From the NCBI GenBank assembly GCA_963575645.1, contig OY754464.1, positions 70,592,948-70,656,947 of the forward strand: 64,000 bases of DNA, read 5' to 3'. The DNA comes from Xanthostigma xanthostigma. Taxonomy: Eukaryota > Arthropoda > Insecta > Raphidioptera > Raphidiidae. Under the pieces are notes generated by a model. It saw only the letters and a list, made by a program, of their open reading frames with translations, was not told the origin of the DNA and ran no database searches. Positions within the stretch are counted from its first letter, which is position 1; each line of letters opens with the position of its first letter. The position numbers were made by a program, and so were the translations under genes. Positions 12,003-22,540 of this stretch are shown piece after piece.

Positions 12003-12082
12003 GTTCAAATCTTTGATTAACGTCTGATTAGAACTCTTCAATAATTAAAATTATCGATCAATTTTTCAGACAAAATGATGTA
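12003..12082 (-). mobile_element. Penelope-like type A tail fragment
   Basis: Matches the 8558-8640 arm, including CTTTGATTAACGTCTGATTA and ATCAATTTTTCAGACAA. No hammerhead-like core is retained. Confidence 0.55.
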
Positions 12083-12097
12083 TTGAATTTGAGTATA

Positions 12098-12452
12098 TAT
12101 TTTTTTTATTGGTGCACCATTTTACCTATTTAAAGCACGCCTCAGCGTGTTTAAATCGAACTTTCAAACACGCGCGTTTTTTAAAGTTACCATGGCAACA
12201 TCAACAACTCGAGAATTTTTTGATTATTGATTTGACAGGAGTAGCGTGTAACGTCAAATAAAATATTACTAACAAATGCAAAACCTTTGACAAATTGCAA
12301 ATTAATTTCTGTTTTTCTCATTTCCATGACAACGAAAGGTATACTGATGTCACATCACGAATTCAACCATTTTACATTATTAGTTTTTATTTCCATTTTT
12401 TTTTAGTAATAATACCAGTATTTATGATTTCAAAGTGCACCAATAAAAAAAA
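12098..12452. mobile_element. Miniature inverted-repeat element, TATTGGTGCAC termini
   Basis: Left end TTTTTTTTATTGGTGCAC is matched by right end GTGCACCAATAAAAAAAAA. The 350-bp interior has no coding. Target duplication is not clear. Confidence 0.5.
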
Positions 12453-12457
12453 ATAGC

Positions 12458-12587
12458 GTAAAGTATTCGTGGATAATTGGTCTTTAAAACACTTGCTCTA
12501 TTTCGAGCACTCCGGCTGCGCCGTCGTGCTCGAAAAATCACGCGTGTTGTAAAGACCTTTTTATCCACTTATACTTTAATATACTAT
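12458..12587. repeat. Hairpin of about 130 bp
   Basis: GTAAAGTATTCGTGGATA and GGTCTTTA...CGAGCAC on the left pair with GTGCTCG...TAAAGACC and TATCCACTTATACTTT-type sequence on the right, around a GC-rich loop. Likely a small foldback element. Confidence 0.55.
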
Positions 12588-12629
12588 TTTGTTAATAGAT
12601 TTATCTGGAAAATTGGTCGATACTGTATT

Positions 12630-13053
12630 AATAATCACATTGCTATGTAGATCTGAGTTGTGTAGCCTGAGAGCGTGCAAAATTTTTCACACAAAAATAT
12701 TAAAAATAAAGCTTTTTATAATATAATCTAAGTAAAATGCTTTCTAAGTTAATATTGCTGTGTAGCAAAACGCATCTTCAGAAAAACTGGATGGACAGGT
12801 GATTGTTACCATACATATTTTCGATCCTGCTAAAAAATAGTTAATATATGTAGATTGAAACGATATTTTTTTAAATTATGTAATTAACATTAGTAAGTTA
12901 TGACTTGTGTGACTGTTCGCAAGCCCTCGTTTTACCGTAATGTCACAATCGTTATAAAATAATCACGCATTTTTTGCACGTACCTCCTATAAAATAGCAA
13001 TTTTTACACATAATATACAGTACCTATAGAATGTCAAACTTTCGGTCTTTGTG
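12630..13053. other. Gene-free stretch
   Basis: AT-rich. It includes GCACGTACCTCCTATAAAATAGC near 12976, a block that recurs near 36135 and 46040 and so belongs to a dispersed repeat. Confidence 0.4.
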
Positions 13054-13168
13054 CACCACAAAGGCCGAAAGTGTGATATTCTTGCACTGCACGCCTTGAT
13101 GCCCAAGACGAGCCGAGGGCATCATGCGACGTGCAGTGCAAGGTATCACACTTTCGGTCAGTGTGGTG
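13054..13168. repeat. Hairpin of 115 bp with GC-rich stem
   Basis: CACCAC...GGCCGAAAGTGTGATA and CTTGCACTGCACG on the left are matched by CGTGCAGTGCAAG and TATCACACTTTCGGTC...GTGGTG on the right. The inner stem GATGCCC/GGGCATC closes a short loop. Probably a foldback element. Confidence 0.65.
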
Positions 13169-13520
13169 TAAGTATACTATATTTCTTCATACCTAGGTCG
13201 TAAGTACGCTTATTAAATATACATTAATTTTTTAATTACTTATAAATTACATAAAAACTCAGATAAATTCCAAGCAAAAAGCTTTGAGGTTATACGTAAA
13301 AACACGAATGACAGCTGTTCGCGACAATTAGTTAAAATGTAATAGGGTTGCTATGGAAACGACATCTAAACAAGAGTTGATTGGTTGTTTTCGCTGTATT
13401 ACCACCCGAACGTACGAACTTGCCGCAGCAGGTCGTGTGATCCCACCAATGCGTAAATATTAGACTTTCTGCCTTACAATTGATGCCGAAAGTATGTACT
13501 TTCGATGGAAGTATGAAGAA

Positions 13521-13573
13521 ATAGTATATTGTGCAACTAGTGCAACAATGCTGCACGAGTTGCACATACTATT
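13521..13573. repeat. Short hairpin, ATAGTATATTGTGC type
   Basis: ATAGTATATTGTGCAACT pairs with AGTTGCACATACTAT around TGCAACAATGCTGCA. The first 20 bases nearly repeat at 16290-16310, so this is a mobile hairpin family. Confidence 0.55.
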
Positions 13574-13619
13574 TTTTATTACGAATTAAATTAAATTAAA
13601 ATTAAAATTTTATTACGAA

Positions 13620-13735
13620 TTAAAAAAAGAAATTAGAAGTAATAAAAATTAAAATTAAATCATTAAAAAGTTGAAAATTCAGTTAAAATTGTTAAAATTG
13701 TCAAGATTAAAAGTCCATAATCGAAAATTTTAACC
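13620..13735 (+). mobile_element. Fragment of the TTAA-flanked miniature element
   Basis: Matches the internal part of 7701-8395 (about 7950-8065), e.g. AAATTAGAAGTAATAAAAAT and AAAGTCCATAATCGAAAATT. Both termini are missing. Confidence 0.75.
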
Positions 13736-14247
13736 TCAAATCTGCTTCAAATGACAGTTTGTTTCGTTGACATTAACACCGTTATTATTTTGTTTTTTTC
13801 TCTGAATTTGCGTGCGGCAAACAATAATTTCAGTGCGACAATTAAAGTTTCCGCACGCAAATGAAAATAGCTACTTTTCAACCGTAACAGCATGCGTAAA
13901 GATATCACTTTTCCCGTAAGTATGAGTAATAAAAAATATATTTCACACTTATACGTTCCCAAGCAAATCCAAGTCGTCAATATGAAGGCCTTAGCTACGA
14001 AAGTCAATTTATATGCCAGCCCTTTTGAAAAAATATTACGTGCTCATTTTGCTCGTTATGAAATAACCAAAGATAAATTACTTATTAAAGTGAAAGCATA
14101 TTAAATTTAGAAAAACAACAAACGTGTATACCTGTGAGTTGTGACTAATGTTACGCAATTTGAAAAGAAAAACAACTTTAATTTCAATTATAATGTAGGC
14201 GACCAATAATGTGGTTTTTTGTAATTTAGTTCGTTGGACACTCGACT

Positions 14248-16140
14248 ATGAAAATGGTGGTAAAAATATTAATTGCATTTTTTTTATTTTTATCTTCTGG
14301 AGCGAATATTTATGAGAAATTAAAGAATAACGACAGGCACGAACTTATTAGTTATGTTCGTTTTGTTTATGGCAAATACTGTAATAATTGCAGAGTATCA
14401 GCGGTGATTTCTGGTGATTATGAAGATATTTCAGCTGACTTTTTAAAAGAAATACTTATATCTAGACCAAAATTAACATTATTGGTAATTAAAGGAAACG
14501 AAACTTATTCAGATTATAGCCATCATCCAAATGGTAAAAGTGAATTGATTTATTTATTTCTCGATGATGAAAACATCACAAATTTTGCCAATACAATTAA
14601 TACGATAGGAAAATCAATGTTTTGGAGAAAACGCGCAAATATTTTAGTAATCGTTACAAATATCACCGGACAAAATGCGTTGTGGTATCGTGATTTTATT
14701 GATTTTCTGATAAAAAATAAAATTTATAACTGTGTGATTATTTATTGGCGTCATCAGTTGAACGTACTGACATTCAATCCATTTTCTGATAACTACATCA
14801 ATAACTTGACAGATAAAAAATACAGTACATATATATTTTATGATAAACTTACAAATATGGAAGGGAAACATTTAAATTGTTATATTTTTGAGAGAAATAG
14901 TTATGGGAAATTATTTGTTCATCATAAAAAGACTGGTGATAATTACTGGACAGGTTTGGATGGTTTCTATATAACTGAGATAAGACGGTTATTGAATGCT
15001 ACGTTGGTTTTTCATTACTCTAAAAACGACAGCTATATTTGGAAAAGTATTCAAAAAGAAAACAGAATAGAAGCATTCAAAACGTTTAAAACAACGACGG
15101 CTCGAGTACACAATTTAGACGTATGGTTCAGTTCCTTAGAAATCGAAGTAGACAACGTAAGCGAATTTTTTTTACCACAACACAGAGATGGTGTTTGTTT
15201 AGTGATTCCCAAAGGACCGAGAATTCCGGAATATTTATACATATTTTATATTTTTAATGTTAATTTATGGAGAACCATAATCCTGATGATGATTTTTGTA
15301 TCAATAGCAATGTTTTTCATACGAAAGATTCAAAAAAATAATTATTCAACGAGCACGGTTCTCGAAATCTTTACAGCATTTTTAAATATGCCGATACAAA
15401 TGATTGTCCGCACAGACACTGAACGATCGATGTTAATTTCTTGGGTATTGTTTTCTTTAATTATAAATGCAGCTTTCATGTCTTCATTGACATCTGTTTT
15501 GATTACACCACGGTATAAATCCGATATTAAGACGTTTAAAGAATTAGCAGAGTCGGGTTTAAAAATATACGGAAAAATGTATGTAACTGACAAATTGAAA
15601 ACTGTATATAATGAATCAAATTTACCTTTTTTTAAAAATATTATTGATGAAGACAAAACGAATTTATCAGAAAAGGGGGATACACCGAATGAAAGATTCT
15701 CGCATATAAATAAATACGGTGCAAGAGCAGCATATCTTATATATTATTATGATGCGCAATTCTTTATACAATCAGCAAATTTGAAATTTAAGGGAAGAAA
15801 TCCATTCACTGTAATGAGAAAATGTCCAGTACCGTTTTTCAGCAGCTTCAGTGTTCTAGAAGGTTCTTCATACTATACTAAAATACAACAGATTATGATG
15901 AGAATAATGCAAAGTGGTTTACAAAAAATTTGGAGTCACAATGATTTGCATTTAGGTACTAGACATAATAAAATTTATTATGACGGAATAGAATCAGATG
16001 AAAACAGTACAGCTACAGTTTTGACTATGAAAAACTTACAAACAGCATTTTATATCCTAATAGTTGGTTTGGGTCTTAGTTTAGTTGTGTTCTTTTTTGA
16101 ACTGTATATTAAGAAGAGAAATGATAACGAAATGGAGTAA
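14248..16140 (+). CDS. Divergent ionotropic receptor, single exon
   Basis: A putative chemosensory cation-channel subunit of the sensory membrane. It has a signal peptide (about 1-19), an amino-terminal region with LTFNPF (174-179), then TNMEGKHLNCYIF (202-214), the linker that precedes the ligand-binding domain in many insect IRs. S1 lies at about 235-335, M1 at about 338-358, and the pore/M2 at about 396-419, ending INAAFMSSLTSVLIT. S2 follows at about 430-595, including VPFFSSFSVLEGSSYY, and M3 at about 600-620 with a basic tail. Length of 630 residues is typical. The glutamate-receptor SYTANLAAF block is replaced, as in the neighbour at 3285. The start was chosen at the first ATG of MKM, directly before the hydrophobic signal. 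Unlike the neighbour it has no intron at the S2 end. Sequence divergence between the pair is high, so the duplication is old. The ligand cannot be inferred. Confidence 0.9.
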   Translation: MKMVVKILIAFFLFLSSGANIYEKLKNNDRHELISYVRFVYGKYCNNCRVSAVISGDYEDISADFLKEILISRPKLTLLVIKGNETYSDYSHHPNGKSELIYLFLDDENITNFANTINTIGKSMFWRKRANILVIVTNITGQNALWYRDFIDFLIKNKIYNCVIIYWRHQLNVLTFNPFSDNYINNLTDKKYSTYIFYDKLTNMEGKHLNCYIFERNSYGKLFVHHKKTGDNYWTGLDGFYITEIRRLLNATLVFHYSKNDSYIWKSIQKENRIEAFKTFKTTTARVHNLDVWFSSLEIEVDNVSEFFLPQHRDGVCLVIPKGPRIPEYLYIFYIFNVNLWRTIILMMIFVSIAMFFIRKIQKNNYSTSTVLEIFTAFLNMPIQMIVRTDTERSMLISWVLFSLIINAAFMSSLTSVLITPRYKSDIKTFKELAESGLKIYGKMYVTDKLKTVYNESNLPFFKNIIDEDKTNLSEKGDTPNERFSHINKYGARAAYLIYYYDAQFFIQSANLKFKGRNPFTVMRKCPVPFFSSFSVLEGSSYYTKIQQIMMRIMQSGLQKIWSHNDLHLGTRHNKIYYDGIESDENSTATVLTMKNLQTAFYILIVGLGLSLVVFFFELYIKKRNDNEME

Positions 16141-16178
16141 ATAATGTGTTACTTACTGATTTAAACTTAAATAACTTT

Positions 16179-16184
16179 AATAAA
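16179..16184 (+). promoter_or_regulatory. Polyadenylation signal AATAAA
   Basis: A canonical hexamer 39 bases after the stop of the IR gene ending at 16140. Confidence 0.6.
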
Positions 16185-16292
16185 TGTAATACCTAAGTAC
16201 CTACTTTATGTATTTATAGCGGGTTAAGTTGAAAAACAGCGTTTTCGCTGAACTTCGCCCATTGTATCGATTGTAACATTGGTGCAATAATA

Positions 16293-16420
16293 GTATATTG
16301 TGCGACTAGTGAGAGAAGGAGAAGATTCCATGAGCGTGAAATTTGCCGCACGAGCGTAGCGAGTGCGGTAAAACGCACGCGAGTGGAATATTCTCCTTCG
16401 ATCAATGGTCGCACATATTT
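16293..16420. repeat. Hairpin, TATTGTGCGAC type
   Basis: TATTGTGCGACTAGTGAGAG, then AAGGAGAA and ATTCCA...GCGTG, pairs with CACGCGAGTGGAATATTCTC, CCTTC and GGTCGCACATAT. The loop itself is a hairpin, CCGCACGAGCGTAGCGAGTGCGG. Related to 13521-13573. Confidence 0.6.
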
Positions 16421-16793
16421 TATTCAACTAGCACGAGTAATATGTAATCGGGGCCCTGATAAAAGAGGGAAAAATAATAAATCACTTCATTGATTAACGT
16501 ACCCAGCGCCCTCGATGCACACAAGATAGCCATGACTTTCGCTGAATTGCGATGCTGTTTTCATATATACAATACCGCCTACCACGTTCCTATTGGTCCA
16601 GAAGCTGCGTGCAGTTTTTTTTTCATTATTGCACGCTCGGGCTTGCTACTGCGTTTCTATTGGTCCAGAAAATTCATTATCACACTGTACGGCTCATTAT
16701 TAGCACTCTACGCGTCAACATGAAATAATCTATTATTTCTCCCGAATTTAGCAGGGCCCCGAAATTACATATTACTCACGCGTGTTGAATAAA
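16418..16793. mobile_element. Miniature element with 40-bp inverted termini
   Basis: Left TTTATTCAACTAGCACGAG, TAATATGTAAT and CGGGGCCCTG is matched by right CAGGGCCCCG, ATTACATATTA and CTCACGCGTGTTGAATAAA. The 290-bp interior is GC-richer than its surroundings. No transposase. It overlaps the end of the neighbouring hairpin. Confidence 0.65.
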
Positions 16794-16796
16794 GGT

Positions 16797-16852
16797 ATTT
16801 ATTATTATGATTATTATTATTATTATTATTATTAATAATAATAATATTATTA
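16797..16852. repeat. (ATT)n microsatellite
   Basis: Imperfect run of ATT and AAT units. Confidence 0.85.
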
Positions 16853-16859
16853 AACTGTA

Positions 16860-17944
16860 ATGCAGTTCGAATTTAAAAATAATGTTAGTACAACGAGGCA
16901 AAGGCGTAGATTTTTTTACGGGGGGGGGGGGTGTTAAAGCGAAAAAATCATATTGGTTTTAAGTTTTATTAATACCAAACAAGAAGACCCACGGAGAAAG
17001 ATGTCAAGCAAAATATTAATTCCAAAACATGTTATAAAATACACTGTTGCAATCTTGTCTAAATTTTGTTTTTTAGTTAGATATTCGGAATATTTTCAGT
17101 TTTATTTTTTATTATTACAGTCTTGGTGGGGGGGATAATTAGCCCCTCTACCCCCCATATCTTCGCTCTTGCAACGAGGAAAGAAAAATCATTCAAATTT
17201 TTGCACACAAAACTTCGAGTCCATCACCGTTTTATAAGGGAATCTTAAAGACAAAAATTTAATAAATATCGGAATATATGTTGGCCATATACTTAATATG
17301 CATATATTGCTAGTTCCCGTAAGTGGAAGTGTCGCCCACTAAGTGAGATAGCGACTGTATACTTCTATCTCACTTATACTCGATCCGTTATGCACAAGCG
17401 TTGCGACTGTAGTGGGAAAGTGCTCTATTCTCGGACATGCGCACAACATTTGAGGTGTTAATGACGGAGACAGACGTATGTACGTCTGCATCGTTGGGTC
17501 GTCATCCTTTTCCAGACCGCTACTAGCAATATAGGAATATTAAGTACACGAAGTTAGCATGTCGGACTATAGAATACCAAAAATAACGGAGACTAGAAAC
17601 CCGACAGTAATGTCCTACCACTGTCAAACTTCTAGTTATGAAAATAAAAACATATTCGAAATACATTATATCACTAACATTGCTGCTCAATGGCAGTTTA
17701 TATTTTTTTTATTATTCTAGTTTGACGTTAAAATTTTATTTGTTGATATTTAGGGCAATAATTAGTTTAACAAAATAATTCTTTTTGTACAACACCACCA
17801 GCTTTAAATCATTTGTTTTGCTATTTTTGCTTTTGTACCAATATATAAAATAAAACTGTTAAACAAGAAACTGAGTTAATCTTTCTTATAATCTACTATC
17901 ATTCTTTTGTAATACGGTAAGCTTTGATTTACGAAGATAATGCA
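16860..17944. other. Gene-free stretch with weak inverted repeat
   Basis: It includes a run of G residues (about 16920-16930). About 17306-17535 is a GC-richer block bounded by ATATTGCTAGT and ACTAGCAATAT, possibly a small DNA element; the termini are only 11 bp. Nothing coding is recognised. Confidence 0.4.
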
Positions 17945-18628
17945 TAAAATCAGAAATAAAGTTTTTTAATAGATTTTTTTATGACAAAATTTTCTGTAAA
18001 AAATCCAAAATCATTAGGAGATTTATAAAGTTAAAAATTAAAAAAAACTTTTACATGTAGTCTTATGGAAAATATGTCAACCTAGCATGCAAACGGTACA
18101 TTTTAATTTTTTGCAAATAACCAAATATAGTCAGCAGTTCCAAAAACTAACTATGTAAAGCATCGATGGCTTACGCATATTTTAATATTTTTTCCAATTT
18201 AATTAGGAGACTTTTAATCAATAAAAAAAATTATTAAACCTTAGTACTTTTCAATTAGGTATGGACTTTTATTCCTGATAATTTTAAAAATTTTAACTGA
18301 ATATTCAACTTTTTAATGATTTAATTTTAATTTTTATTACTTCTAATGTATGTTTTTGATTATTTACTGCAAAAAATATGTAAAATACAGATATTTACAT
18401 AAATTTATTTTTTCCAACCTAACTTTGTACAAAAAATTCAAAAGTTTGTTCCTATAAGTAAAATACTGAAATAATTAATTAATATTAAAAAAAATTATTT
18501 ATTTAGGTCTTTATGTCAATAATTTATTGGTATCATCGACTTATAACCTTTTATAAAAATTTATTATGGAAAAGTTTCCATTTAGAATTCGACTTACTTT
18601 TGATTGTAACTGTAACGCATCAACCTCC
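17945..18628 (-). mobile_element. TTAA-flanked miniature element, reverse copy
   Basis: Reverse-complement copy of 7701-8395. The right-hand end (CAACCTCC followed by TTAA at 18629-18632) is intact; the other terminus has decayed. Confidence 0.72.
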
Positions 18629-18847
18629 TTAAATAAGAAAACTTTGACTTCTAAGTTCAAACTAAGCATACCGTGAGATCTAACAGCATGGCACACAGTG
18701 GTGAGGTAAGAGGTTCTCGCAACAATTGAAAATAATAAGACGTTGGAGGGGATGAATTGAAGTGGTGTCTTAACAATCAACGATTTAACAAAAGACTACG
18801 TTGTAGGTACAGTAAGTAAAATACAGTTTAAATAAAAATATACTCAC

Positions 18848-19450
18848 TTGTAGTTTGTCTTCGAGATATTTAATATCCTTCTTAAACTCAAGAATATCTT
18901 GTGTCAACTTAGCACACTGATCACAAGTTTTATTCACTACACAATTTGTTTTTCCCGCCTTTTTTGCACTAATTTCAGTCGTTTGCGTTTGCGCACGTAA
19001 CTCGTTCAACTGTCTTTTGTGATCGTGTTCCTTTCGTGCAAGTTCGGTTTTCAGATTGCGCCTTTCGCTACCGAACTGTGCTTTAAGCATGCGCACGGCG
19101 TTTTGTTCGATTTGCAGTGCTTCGGTCAAACTCGTTACTTCTAGCCGAAGTTTTTCGACAATCGCTTTGTATTTTTGTGCGCCGTCACTTGCACTGTTAG
19201 TGTTATCATGATGAACTTTGAGTATGCGCACTGCATTTCGTTCAGTTTGCAGAGCATTCGTAAGATTCGTTATTTCCGAACGTAATCTGTCTACAGTCGC
19301 GCTATTATCGGCGGAATCTGTACTGTCGATACCGGTACTAATGGAAATACTGGCATTGTTATCAGTACTGATACTACTGGAGGTCGTTTGGGTCGCCATG
19401 TTACGGCCGCCGGCTGCTGCTCGTCGCTTCTAGTTACCTGTCGATTGGTT
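18848..19450 (-). CDS. Coiled-coil protein, first coding exon (partial gene)
   Basis: Coding starts at ATG 19399 (context AACATGG) and gives 184 residues ending at donor GTGAGT (18847-18842). Upstream, TTTTTTTAG at 19451 is a good acceptor, so the exon includes 51 bases of 5' UTR and an earlier non-coding exon must exist. Residues 1-35 are Ser/Thr-rich. Residues 36-66 and 81-110 are an internal duplication (DRLRSEITNLTNALQTERNA and EKLRLEVTSLTEALQIEQNA) with heptad spacing, followed by a charged helix to about 145. CDQC at 159-162 and another predicted coil close the exon. Base composition is GC-richer than the surroundings, as expected for real coding DNA. The family is not recognised; a JAKMIP-like or other cytoskeletal coiled-coil protein is possible but unproven. 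No downstream exon was found between 18848 and the window start. Confidence 0.65.
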
Positions 19451-19541
19451 CTAAAAAAATGAAAATAAAATATGTTAAAACTATTTATCTGTACATTTTC
19501 AGACTATATGTACCTATATTGTATAAGTGAATTTTGATTAA

Positions 19542-19729
19542 GGCCTAGCACACATGAAGAGCGTTCAACGCGCGTTGGCCCAACGCGCGTTTACAATTTC
19601 TATACAATTGTATATAACTGTTTGCATGATAACGCGCGTTATCATGTAAACAGTTATATACAATTGTATAGAAACTGTAAACGCGCGTTGAGCTAACGCG
19701 CGTTGAACGCCTTTCATATAAACTAGGCC
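19542..19729. mobile_element. GGCC-ended miniature element, AACGCGCGTT-word type (copy A)
   Basis: Inverted ends GGCCTAGCACACATGAAG and CTAGGCC. The interior is built from the 10-bp word AACGCGCGTT (at least six occurrences) plus ATACAATTGTAT. Copy B is at 54760-54894; copy C, with an insertion, at 36714-37730. Confidence 0.75.
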
Positions 19730-19774
19730 TTAAGGTAACTTGGGGCAAGTGCAGTCACTGTCATTATATTTGAC

Positions 19775-19906
19775 ACTAGCGGTCCCGTCCGGTTTCACCC
19801 GGGTGTAAAAGAACGTATGGGGAAGGAAGGAACACGAGTACACACATTCATCTTAGTTTAGCGAAATTTCAGGATGATCGCAGTTACCGTTCAAAAGTTT
19901 TTGTCG
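19775..19906 (-). mobile_element. Helitron-like element, 3' part
   Basis: On the - strand it ends CACCCGGGTGAAACCGGACG, GGACCG and CTAGT, the hairpin plus CTRRT end. Upstream, TTTTGAACGGTAACTGCGATC matches the family. The 5' part is missing. Confidence 0.65.
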
Positions 19907-19984
19907 ATAAAAAGCAGTATTTATACTTTTTTTAAATTAACTAAATACATTTAAATGTAAGCCTTAGTAGAAAGCAATACAGAA

Positions 19985-20062
19985 AATAAAAAAAAAATAA
20001 AAATATATTCGCCCAACGTGGGGCTCGACCCACGACCCTGATATTGACATGCGACTGTCAAT
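19985..20062 (-). mobile_element. tRNA-like SINE head
   Basis: On the - strand, CGTGGGTCGAGCCCCACGTT gives a B box (GGGTCGAGCCC, 20030-20020) in a closable T-arm, followed by GGGCGA. The A box is poor. Likely a SINE or tRNA pseudogene rather than an active tRNA. Confidence 0.5.
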
Positions 20063-20076
20063 ATACAATATTTAAC

Positions 20077-20491
20077 TCAGAAGGCGTTGCATTTCACAAA
20101 TATTTCAAATGGCATCCGTTTTTGAACAAATGCTATCTTTTAGTTTTATTATTGTAATAAATAAAATTATCGACCAATTTTATTTTAAGACAGAACATAC
20201 GCAATAATTAAAATATTACCATGTTATATCGTGCAACAGAGAGAGCTAACCGAAAGATGTTTGCTATCGGTTATATCAGATTGAATTTATTTCTATATAA
20301 ATGTGTATAAAAAAACTGATTGGGCAAATTCTGTTGTACGAAATTTATTTAAAATTTTCTCCTCTTTCGTTTAAGACAGGTTTCGAACCGATCTGATTTA
20401 AATTGAGTGAGTTATAAGCGAAAAACTTCGTTTTTCCTAAATTGCTCTCCTCTGGAGAAAAAATTCAAAAATTGGGCGACGTTAGGATCTA
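20077..20491. repeat. Dispersed repeat, copy 2
   Basis: Same orientation and block order as 10558-10947. A type-A Penelope-like tail fragment (AATAAATAAAATTATCGACC, near 20156) is inserted within it, absent from copy 1. Confidence 0.7.
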
Positions 20492-20583
20492 AGTTACCCG
20501 GAGACGAATCGATCAAAAAAAGTTTTTTAAAATCGGTTAAGGTGTTTGAGCTGTACACAATCCACAAAAAAGCGTGACATACT

Positions 20584-20696
20584 GTATATTTGTTACGGTA
20601 AATGTAAACTCTTGGGAAATGTACACTTTTACCGTAAAATGTGCCGGAAAATGTGTACATTAAATGTAAATATTGGCGAGTACATATAGGTGCTTT
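20584..20696. repeat. Candidate TTACGGT element, one end
   Basis: TATATTTGTTACGGTAAATG resembles the ends at 57927 and 29329. The interior repeats AAATGTAC-type words. The right end is decayed. Confidence 0.35.
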
Positions 20697-20964
20697 AGCT
20701 TACGCTATTCGCGCCTAGAAAGCTGTACGCAGGGGTAGGCTTTTGTAAGAAATTGACACTTTGAGTCGCCAGCCAGGACTAAGGTTGCCAACTTGGGGGG
20801 ATAAAATGTAGAATGGGATTTTTTTAGAGCCTTAATATTTTTAGGGATACAAAAAACAACATTTTTCTATCAGACAGATGAATCACAAAAAACCAACTTA
20901 TTGTTAAATATCTGTTTACTAAGTCCTAACCTAAGTCCTAATAATATAGTATCATGTGGTGCTC

Positions 20965-21183
20965 GGTCTCCTTCAATAGCAGAATACCGTCGTCAAACCG
21001 GCAAACTTTGTTGAAGATGAGTTAACAATGAATTTCGATTATTGTAACTGAAGAACAATCATTTTTTTATTGTTTACTATCTTCAACAAAGTTTGCCGCT
21101 TTGACGACGGTATTCACTATTCTGCTGTATAAGGAGACCGAGCGCGGTCTATCGTATTACGATAGACCGCGCTTGGTCTCCTT
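20965..21183. repeat. Double palindrome sharing a GGTCTCCTT end
   Basis: Outer arms 20965-21018 and 21080-21138 (GGTCTCCTTCAATAGCAGAA...GCAAACTTTGTTGAAGAT and inverse). The right end then starts a second, almost perfect 53-bp hairpin at 21131-21183, AAGGAGACCGAGCGCGGTCT...CGCTTGGTCTCCTT. Confidence 0.75.
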
Positions 21184-22131
21184 AAATATTAATATGAATT
21201 AATAAAAAAACATTTTTTTTTCAAAGTAAAACAATTGGGTATTCTATCTCGCTAAAATCACATTTACTGGTTGTTTCGGTGTTATCCATTTAGGGGTTTT
21301 TATGCAGGTAAGTTGGCAACCTCGCATACACAAGCGTGGATTGTTGTGTGTGAATATTATTAGTACTTCAGAATTGTTGCACGCAAAATATAAATTATTG
21401 TTGCGTAACACGTTCGTCGCGATGCTCTGACGTCAACTAACGCGTCTATTTGCGGCGCCTGCATCATACCAACACTTGCTTGAACACGGATACCAACCAC
21501 TGCCACTGCTCTTTCGTATTTATGTTAGTCAGCTATTAAAAGCACTGTTTGTAAACAGCATTTGAGGAGAGGAGACTGTTTTCAAAAACAGTTTTGTCCC
21601 TATGATATTAAACCGAATTATACGCCGAGCGTTGTCATTTTATTCTGTTTGTTTGTCCATCTGTATATTCCGCTATGCTTCACTCGAATTAGAACCTGGG
21701 GTGGGCCGGGTTCCGTTTTGTTTGCCTGCCTTTTTTATTGAAATTACAGAGTGACCGGTAATTGCTCGTATTCCTCTCGGGGAAGAAGACTAATTTGGAA
21801 TGATTTAACCTCTGTAACTTGTGGGGGTCGGAAATGCGTTATTTTCGAGAAAATCTACTTCGGTTTACTTTTCCAAAAATCCGAATTTTGGGAGTCAAAA
21901 ATAAAAAAAATATTCTCACTTTTTGGCCTAAATTATTCCTTGATTTGATGACTTACTAATTAGCCAACCTTCCCAAAGCTAAAAACCACGAAAGGCCATA
22001 GCGGAATAAGCATGGGTAAGGTGCCCCCGCACGGATTGGGTTAGTTTTTAACCGACGAAAAACAAAAACGGAGGAGGTTCTCAATTCGACGCGTATATTT
22101 TTTTTTTTTATTTTTTTTTTTTTTTTTTATT

Positions 22132-22463
22132 TATGTATGACCACGCATAACTTTTTACAGAGTAGTCCGATTTTGATAATTATTTTTTTGTTTGAAAGGG
22201 TATACCCCGAAGTTGGTCCCATATAAATTTGGTAAAAAAATTCCAACCCTAAGGGTAGGAAAACAGGGGATGATTGATTGTTCACTCACTGATTGTAATG
22301 TATGATCACACATAACTTTTTACAGAGTGATCCAATTTTGATAATTATTTTTTTATTGGATAGGGTATACTTCGAGGCTCGTCTCATATAAATTTGGAAA
22401 AAAAACTCCTCCCCTAAGGGTGGGAAAATAGGGGTGATTTATAGTTCACTCTCAGATTTTTAT
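22132..22463 (+). repeat. Two tandem units of about 165 bp
   Basis: Units start near 22132 and 22297. Shared blocks are CATAACTTTTTACAGAGT, TTTTGATAATTATTTTTTT and ATATAAATTTGG. They lie within the 3-kb foldback. Confidence 0.75.
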
Positions 22464-22540
22464 GCTGAGTTGTGTATTACAATTATAAATTATATAGCCA
22501 CAAAAAATTATAAAATAAAAACTTTTTAATAAAAAAATTA

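Noticed and set aside
13892-14104. 70-codon + strand frame upstream of the second IR gene
   Set aside because: Out of frame with the IR, no signature, and the receptor's signal peptide starts independently at 14248.
19985-20062. Possible functional tRNA
   Set aside because: Good B box but poor A box and no cloverleaf.
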